Source: Ligustrum vulgare
Taxonomy: Eukaryota; Streptophyta; Magnoliopsida; Lamiales; Oleaceae
Assembly (NCBI GenBank): GCA_963555705.1
Contig: OY743172.1
Span: forward strand, 17,297,446-17,361,445
Reading direction: 5' to 3'
DNA: 64,000 nucleotides
Shown: one piece after another, positions 57,561-64,000 of the stretch
Layout: every line of letters starts with the position of its first letter
Numbering within the stretch: position 1 is the first letter of the stretch
Made by a program: the position numbers and the translations under genes
The notes under the pieces: model-generated
What the model saw: the letters and a program-made list of their open reading frames with translations, nothing else
Databases searched by the model: none
Told to the model about the DNA's origin: nothing

Positions 57561-57768
57561 TGTTATAAAATCATCGAAATCATAAGAACAACATAGAGAG
57601 AGAAATGGAGAGAGTTTAGAGGAGAGAATTTCTCTTCAAGAATTGGTGTAATAAATTGGTAAGTATAGGCTCCTATTTATAGGAGTGGACAATGGCACAA
57701 TCGTAATATTGTAAAGTTTACAGGGATATAATGGTAATGTCATTCACATATATACATTATTTATAACA
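57561..57768 (-). repeat. LTR of the LOG-carrying element (right; 5' LTR in element orientation)
   Basis: Identical by eye to the left LTR. Confidence 0.9.
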
Positions 57769-57794
57769 AAAAACACATTATTATGAAAAACAAA

Positions 57795-58705
57795 AACAAG
57801 CTAAGCTCCTATTCTCTTTGCTGTTTTGAGGTCGTTTTCTGTTTTTATTTTCGAAAACGTTAAAAACGCGTTCTCTTTACCATTTTCGAAAACGCATTTT
57901 GAAAAACAAAAAAAAAAAAAATTTGTACACAAAACGCAAAACGCCCAAAACCTCGTGTGTATTTCGACAAAAAATGTCCAAAACGCGGAAAACGCGTTTT
58001 GAGATTTTTTTTTTTTTTTTTTTAAATTTATCTTAACTTAGAACTAAGCTTAATATAAAGTTTTTTTTATTATTTATTTATTACTTTTTTTAGAATTATC
58101 TTAACTTGGAACTAAGCCTAAATTTTTTTTTTATTTTTTTATAATTATCCTAACTTGGAACTAAGCCTAAATAATTTTTTTTTTTTTTTTTTGAGAATTA
58201 TCCTAACTTGGAACTAAGTTTAAATAATATTTTATTGAATTCAATATCAACATTACAAAAAAAAATTAAGTGAGAATTTTTGTTATTATATTTCAAAAAA
58301 TGCACTGATAAATGGACTCTGGTGGTTTTGAAAGAACTTGCATTTTCTGAATTTTAATAGAAGTAGAGCTTTTTCAAATCCCAAACCTGACCAAACTGTG
58401 TTAATATAGACTCTTAATGCTCACATTAGTGTGTTGCATGTAATCATGTTTTCAGTGTATTGTGAAAGGAAATTTGAGTTTGAATTAGTAGTATTCTGCA
58501 AGCAAATTAATTAAAAATAGTTTAAGTAGTATTCTGCAAAATTTTAAACAGAACGTGTTTTCCAGCTTTTCATTTTCAAAAACAGTTTTCAGAAATGACA
58601 AACCAAACGCGTTTTCAACAAATTTGAAAACAAAAATGAAAACAGGAAATATAAAATATTTTCGAAAATGAAAATACAAAATAAAATACAAACAGAACGC
58701 CACCT
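57795..58705. repeat. AT-rich element-like block with imperfect inverted ends and a 4-copy tandem repeat
   Basis: The outer parts (57810-57960 and 58555-58705) share inverted words such as TTTTCGAAAA and GTTTTCTGTTTTTATTTT. The middle (58025-58225) has four copies of CTTAACTTGGAACTAAGC-type sequence separated by T runs. Probably a DNA-transposon derivative; the boundaries are not secure. Confidence 0.35.
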
Positions 58706-60060
58706 AAGTGTCCTATTAAAAATTGGTGCCTTATAACGTTGATGTTTAGTGCGATCACACATCTCGCATACTCTCTTGACCTCCCCTGCTTGTGTCGTAC
58801 GAAATGTAATTGTTACGCTATCATAAAAATGAAGAATAATGAAAAGAAAATGGATAAGGTTCATTCAATAAAAAGAAATTATGGAAAATTAGAAAATGAC
58901 ATTTATATGGTCCCCTTTATTTGCCAATTATATCGTGCCTCGTGTCAGTAAAGGACGCGGAAAAAATGGCACCTACTTAACTACTTTTGTTTGAAAATTG
59001 ATGAATATAGTGTTTGAAAATTGATGATTATAGTCTTATAGAGCTTTCGTAAATCTGATTGATCTGATCTGATAACGTAATGGGATAGATTAAATGGTTA
59101 ATAGTACAAAACGTCCCTATCTTTGATATATATTGAATAAAACATTTCAACATTATGATTTTTGATACTGAACGTCCCAACTTTTACATTTTCTTGTTAG
59201 AGACGTCATTTTCACTATATTTAACCATATTTCAACGTTAAATTGAAATTAAATAGTAAACATGAGGGGCATTTTTTACCAATTTCATTTTTAATTCATT
59301 TCTTAATGGTAATTGATACAAAACGTCCATATATTTGACACTCATTGTGAAAAAACGTCCCTACATTCATTTTTTTGGCGAATAACTTCCATACGTTAGA
59401 TTTTCTTGCCGATGAGTCCCTGAATTTTACTTTTCTTTCAATTTAATCATTCCTATTTGATTTAAAGGTCATTGTCTTCAAACGTGTATAACTTTTGATC
59501 TACAACTCCGAATTGCACTCCATTTTTTGCGTTGAACTCCAAATTCAACCATTTTTCTTATGATGTATCATGTGCTCATTTATTAAATATTTCATTTTTG
59601 ACTTTTGTATTGTAGATACTTATTTTGTTATGGCATCATTGATTAACGTAAATTGATTTCTGTAAATTTTATTGAAATAGTGAAATTTTAATTTTAGTGT
59701 GTGTTCGACGGTCAACAAAATTTATAAATTGGATTTATTTGACTTTTTTATTTTTTTAAGATAAAATATTTGGTTAAAAATTGTTATGTTTAGCCCCTGT
59801 TTGAGCCATATTATAATCTCAAATCACTTTTTGAACAACACGCAATTTCTTTCTCCAATTTTTAAAAAGTGATTTGAAGAGAGAAAATGTGTATTATTTG
59901 TACACGAAATTTCTTTCCCCACGCTTGGAGTGCAGGGGAAATTAGATCTCTCGATCTAATTCAAGTTACAACCCTCCCCCTTTTTCTGGGCTTGGGACCG
60001 GCTATGATCAATATAGGCGGAGTTAAAAATTGTATACGAATAAAAAATTTCGTGTACAAT
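58706..60060. other. Intergenic sequence, repetitive in texture
   Basis: Words of the type ACAAAACGTCC recur (59108, 59320), suggesting decayed repeat sequence. No gene found. Confidence 0.4.
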
Positions 60061-60064
60061 TTTT

Positions 60065-61230
60065 TTAAAAAACATAATAATTTAAATTACAAAAAATGAT
60101 TTTTAAATTTTGTGAAATTCCCTTTATAATAGCCTCAGTGCTCATTAAATTTAATCGATGATCCATCACCGATACTAAAACAAATAAAGAAGGTAATTCT
60201 TCCCAATATTTGCAAAATTTTAACTCCATGGAGCTGACTACATCATTAAAAATTGGCAAATTCCTATATTGATTGAATGTTTGTGCAATATGAAAAAAGT
60301 GTTGTAAAACAAGTGAAGATGTTGGGTAATAAATACCACTGCAGCATTTGTAGCATCATAAAAGGCTTTTAAAAATCTTTTTACACAGAATGCAATTTCC
60401 CATTCCCAATCTTCTAAATTATAGTCAGATCCATACGTATGTCTACCATTATAATACATTGAAATAATTTTATCATAATTTTCACATGAGTGTAACATAA
60501 GGTATGTAGAGTTCCATCTATGTGATACATCCGTACCAAATGAGTGTTCTTCTAAACTATACTCCGCACACAAACTATTAAATGTTTGTTTTCTCGATGG
60601 TGATACATTTATGAAATTTATTGCTTGTCTAATTTTATCTAAGGATTTTTCAATATGTTTTAAACCACTTTTAACAATTAAGTTGATAATGTGACAAACA
60701 CAACGTTGATGAAAAAATAAACTATCAAATGCAGGGTTAAAATCAAAAACCAATTTATCAATAACAACCTTATTAACGCTAGCATTATCAAAAGTAAAAC
60801 TACGAATCATATCTTGCATACTGAATTTTTGTATAATTCCTTTTAAAACTAAATATATGTTAGCGGCATTACGAGGATATTCTACTAATCTAAATGCAAT
60901 AATTTATTTGTGTAAAATCCAAAGATTATCAATATAATGAGCTGTGGCAGCAATATAACTTTTTTTGTTACCATCGGTCCATAAACCAGATGTAAACGAA
61001 ATAACAATATCATATGTTTTTAAGGCTTTAATGGTAGTTTCTTTCCTTTTGTTATATAATTTTATAGTGACTGCACGAAGTGAATTTCTACAGTAAGGAG
61101 TATACCTGGGTTGAAGATAATTCTGCACAACACAGGCAGCATACACGGGCCAAATTGGCCAGTCACATGGGTCGGCCTGTGTGCCTCGACGGGCCACACG
61201 GGCCGGCCTTGGCTTGAGCCCACTGAGCAT
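60065..61230 (-). pseudogene. hAT transposase relic (RICESLEEPER-type)
   Basis: Minus-strand order: ISFTSGLWTDGNKKSYIAAT and AHYIDNLWILHK, an in-frame stop at 60904, then FTFDNASVNKVVIDKL, CVCHIINLIVKSGLKHIEKS, SHRWNSTYLMLHSCENYDKI, then after a frameshift SVMDHRLNLMS. These are consecutive blocks of plant BED-finger hAT transposases. Both the zinc-finger N-terminus and the C-terminal dimerisation motif are missing. Unrelated in subfamily to the hAT at 27.9-34.9 kb. Non-functional. Confidence 0.85.
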
Positions 61231-61340
61231 TTTTGGGCTCGGCTCGAGCTTTGGCTCGGTCCTACTAGCCGAGCTTAACCCGAGCTTTTAACGAACCGAG
61301 CTCGAGCTACTCGAGCCGACGAGCCGTTTTGACACGCCTA
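61200..61340 (-). mobile_element. hAT end with CTCGAGC-rich subterminal repeats
   Basis: Minus strand begins TAGGCGTGTCAAAACGGCTC at 61340, a typical hAT terminal sequence, followed by clustered GCTCGAG/GAGCTCG words. It is the 5' end of the relic above. The other end was not found. Confidence 0.65.
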
Positions 61341-63577
61341 CTTACTCTATATTGTTATAGATAATGTAGATACCTAAATCTACTTGGTTATCTACTTTTG
61401 CAGCATTATTTATGACTTTTTGTGATAATACACTTCACCTTAGTCTAATTTTGGGTAGTCCCATTCAATGTGTCTGAGAATGAGTTTGAAGAAAAATTTC
61501 CTTTTGGGCAAATATTTCCTTTTGCAGGTTTCCTTCCTTCTATAATGGTCATAATATGTATTTTCTCTGTGGAAATTTTTTAGACTGGACAATAATCCTT
61601 TTTCATGTGATTTTGTCGAAGTTTATGGTATTAGTATCATATTTTACAATTGATATTTTATACATTTTCTTGGTTTCATAGATTAGTCATTTTTTTAGGA
61701 ACATAGACTTTTTTGACTGTGTATTTTATGATATATCTATTTGTTTAAATGTTAATATATTTTTAATATCCAGATTTGTGATCTTTAGTCAGATTCGGAA
61801 GTTCTTGACTTAGGGCGTTTGTATAGCATATATAGTCCTCCCCCCACCCCCACCAATTTTCAAGCCCTTTTTTATGTATCCTAATAATGTATTTAGTGTG
61901 TATCAATAGTGTTCATGGATGAAGATGAGCCCAAAGAGTGAGTTGCACAAGTCGAGCATGGCTTGCTCATTACTTTTGTTTCATTGCCTCAAGGAGGAAA
62001 TTGTCTTAAAAGGATTCAATTTAGGTACTATTGCTGTAATTTTTGTGTTGATTTGTATTTAAATTCTAACTTTGTAGTATATTCAATTTGAATCATATAA
62101 ATAGAAAATTGTTTAAAATTCATAGAAATCGAAAGTAATAATTAGATGAAAAGAATGAAAATGAGAAATTTGCATATTCAGAAATTAAAAGCAAGAAAAC
62201 AAAACAAGAAAAATTATATCCATATATACACCTTCAGATATTATTTTTTATTTCAGTTCTGAAGCTCTAATCAAAATCCTCGTTCATTTGAATCTGAAAG
62301 ATTTATTTTGCTTGGAAGCTATGAACTAATAAGTTTTAGGGGATTAATTTTGATGGGTCATTGTGAATGGTTTATCATGTGATTGAACATGGAAGATTAA
62401 CGCTCAACAAGGAGAGACAAAAGAAATGAGGAGTTATTAAAGTGTGATGGTCAACGCTTCCGTAGGCTCTTTTTAACATTTCTTTTGGCTCCCGAGTCAA
62501 GTACAAACTAGATTGGTTTCACTTTCACTGTATAAATCTTCCACCATCTTGTTGTTTATCTACTTACATGTGGTCCGACTCACTAAATGAGAAATGATGA
62601 ATTTGTTAAAATGCAAGAGTTCCATGTTAAGTCGTGTCAATGCTTGGTGCATTTATGTGTAATATGAATGAGACTTGCATGTCCCTAATTTTAACTTCAG
62701 TGCAGTTAATTGGATTGTCTTCTAACGACTAAGGTTAAGTTACATATAAACAAGTTGTTTGGTTTACAGAAGCAGCAATGTTTTTCTCGTGGGGTGGATA
62801 AATTTTTTTTTGGAAATGTTTAAAGCTCTAAAAATAATTTGGTTCTTTCAGTTGATGACCATTAATAGCCCCCATCAGTCGTGCACTAGGTCTTTACTTC
62901 ACATTATTTATTTTTACAGTGATGTCATGTCTAAATTTTTTGGTACTCTTGTACATAAATTGCAGTACTTAAATTTGCAAGTTAGTGTCTTCCCTCTTTG
63001 TCACTTTATCATTTTGAAGTGATTTTTCTAAATAATTGCGAACATTGAATTCATAATTCTTCATTATTTTCCAATTGAGAGATGTTTAACAAAGGGCAGG
63101 CTCAACGATGGTGAGTAGACAAGTATGAAAAAGTGATGGAATTATAGAATGTTCAGGGCTCAATCATCAAGCAGTACCAGAAACAACTCTTCTGAAATCT
63201 GAAGAGGAGTTGAGCTTTACTTTTGCACTACGGTAATTTCAATTCGAATATTATTAACAATAGTACTTATTTTGTGGTCTGCAAATTTTGTGCATAAAGT
63301 TTGATATCTTCCTTTCCTTCTTACTAATTACTGTTATGTTTGACTATTTGTGTATTGTAAGAATCTTGATTACTATTCACTTATATGATCTGGTTTTCTT
63401 TGATTTTGTGTTATAGTGATTTCCTGATATGGTTTTCCTTTGTTTTGTGTTGTTATGATATGCGTTCTTTCCTTCTTGGTAGTTTGTGGTTTTTTATTCA
63501 ATTTAAAATTTTTCTATCATGTCTTTATATGAAATGATCTAAGCTTTGATTTTTTGATGTTGAAATTCTGTGTTTAG
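61341..63577. other. AT-rich intergenic or intronic sequence
   Basis: No supported gene. If the exon at 63578 belongs to a real gene, some of this may be intron. Confidence 0.45.
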
Positions 63578-63691
63578 GTTGCTGTTGTACATACAGTGGG
63601 GCATGTAGCAGCTACTGTGAGTATGTCCAAGGTAGCTGTTTCATTTACTCACATAATCAAGAGTGGTGAACCAAGCTCAACTTTAATGTGA
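63578..63691 (+). pseudogene. Orphan exon of a plastid glucose-6-phosphate/phosphate translocator (GPT)-like gene
   Basis: After a good splice acceptor (TGTGTTTAG) the frame reads VAVVHTVGHVAATVSMSKVA, then VSFTHIIKSGEP, the highly conserved GPT transmembrane segment including the conserved Lys and KSGEP. It then departs into SSTLM and a stop at 63689 where other GPTs continue. No other GPT exon is visible in the 2 kb upstream, and the window ends 309 bp later. Most likely a transposed or broken gene fragment; a gene continuing beyond the window with this as an alternative end is possible. Confidence 0.7.
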
Positions 63692-64000
63692 ACGCTAAAG
63701 AATTGATCTTTTTGTAAAATCTGTAGTGTTTTTTGGTTCGTCGACTATGATGAGTTTTTGGTTGTTTTTAGTTTCTATTCAATTTGCCAAGGAAATGAGC
63801 AATGTGAGTCAAAATCATTTGATGAAATTTGATCATGTCTTTTTCTTTAGTTCATGAAATGAAGGTTATCTTCTTGTAAGCACGTGAGTTCTTGTGAAAA
63901 TAAATTACTTGTTTGGAAGTTTATGGAATTTTTAACTTTAGTTTATTAAATTCGGAGTGATCATTACATGTCTCGATTACTATGTACCAAAATTTTCATG
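63692..64000. other. Non-coding sequence to the window edge
   Basis: AT-rich, nothing recognised. Confidence 0.4.

Larger units (their letters stand above)
51418..57768 (-). mobile_element. Non-autonomous LTR retrotransposon carrying LOG and a Cys-cluster ORF
   Basis: The LTRs of 208 bp (51418-51625 and 57561-57768) look identical, with TG...CA ends and a possible AAAAA duplication. Orientation is minus: the purine tract AAGGGGGAG abuts the left LTR on the minus strand (51626-51634), and a primer-like site CGTTATCAGCACGAG abuts the right LTR on the minus strand (57546-57560). Across 5.9 kb of interior there is no recognisable Gag, protease, integrase or reverse transcriptase. Flanks are built from short repeats (CCTCGTTAAAACCTTG blocks, ACTTCTGGT words). 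The centre (about 54.1-55.6 kb) lacks these words and carries two intact ORFs antisense to the element. Probably copia-type, mobilised in trans. Confidence 0.85.

Overview
This window is nuclear DNA from a flowering plant. The evidence is spliced GT-AG genes, a seed-storage vicilin, an F-box/kelch gene resembling Arabidopsis SKIP30, and plant-type Ty1/copia, Tat-clade Ty3/gypsy, hAT and Tourist elements. The vicilin looks eudicot and perhaps asterid/Lamiales-like; that last step is only an impression. Most of the sequence is nested transposable elements. There are very few host genes and no recognisable rRNA, tRNA or CRISPR locus.

Layout. 1-2.0 kb: G-rich tandem array with a ~550-bp unit, open at the left edge. 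2.7-3.7 kb: copia relic (primer site plus gag fragment). 4.35-6.95 and 11.83-14.88 kb: two solo LTRs of family A (5-bp target-site duplications GAATT and CAAGT). 7.67-9.31 and 28.70-31.12 kb: two solo LTRs of family B (duplications TCTCG and TAAGC). 9.3-16.0 kb: decayed copia on the minus strand, split by a family A solo LTR. 16.3-27.9 kb: a 7S vicilin gene on the minus strand whose fourth exon is cut by a 9.5-kb Tat gypsy element (duplication GCCTG). 27.87-34.87 kb: a 7-kb hAT transposon (duplication TATATACG) about 170 bp upstream of the vicilin ATG, itself split by a family B solo LTR. 35.08-40.22 kb: a young copia element (duplication GATCA). 40.3-45.3 kb: AT-rich MITE cluster. 45.9-49.6 kb: the SKIP30-like gene, with a SINE in its 5' UTR intron. 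51.42-57.77 kb: a non-autonomous LTR element with identical LTRs. 60.0-61.3 kb: hAT relic. 63.6 kb: an orphan exon of a plastid hexose-phosphate translocator.

The most unusual object is the 51.4-57.8 kb element. It has no recognisable gag or pol. Instead it carries two intact intronless ORFs antisense to the element: a LOG-type cytokinin-activating enzyme, and a small basic Cys-cluster protein that resembles the nucleic-acid-binding proteins of betaflexiviruses. Retrotransposon-captured or virus-derived cargo is the leading interpretation, but it is not proven.

The vicilin locus is also notable. Taking out the gypsy element and one copy of its duplication leaves an uninterrupted six-exon, 473-codon gene. 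Its proximal seed-type promoter (TATA, RY, ABRE) survives, while distal promoter sequence is pushed away by the hAT and copia elements. Element ages rest on hand comparison of LTRs: 0 differences in 208 bp (LOG carrier), 1 in 202 (copia) and about 10 in 594 (gypsy).
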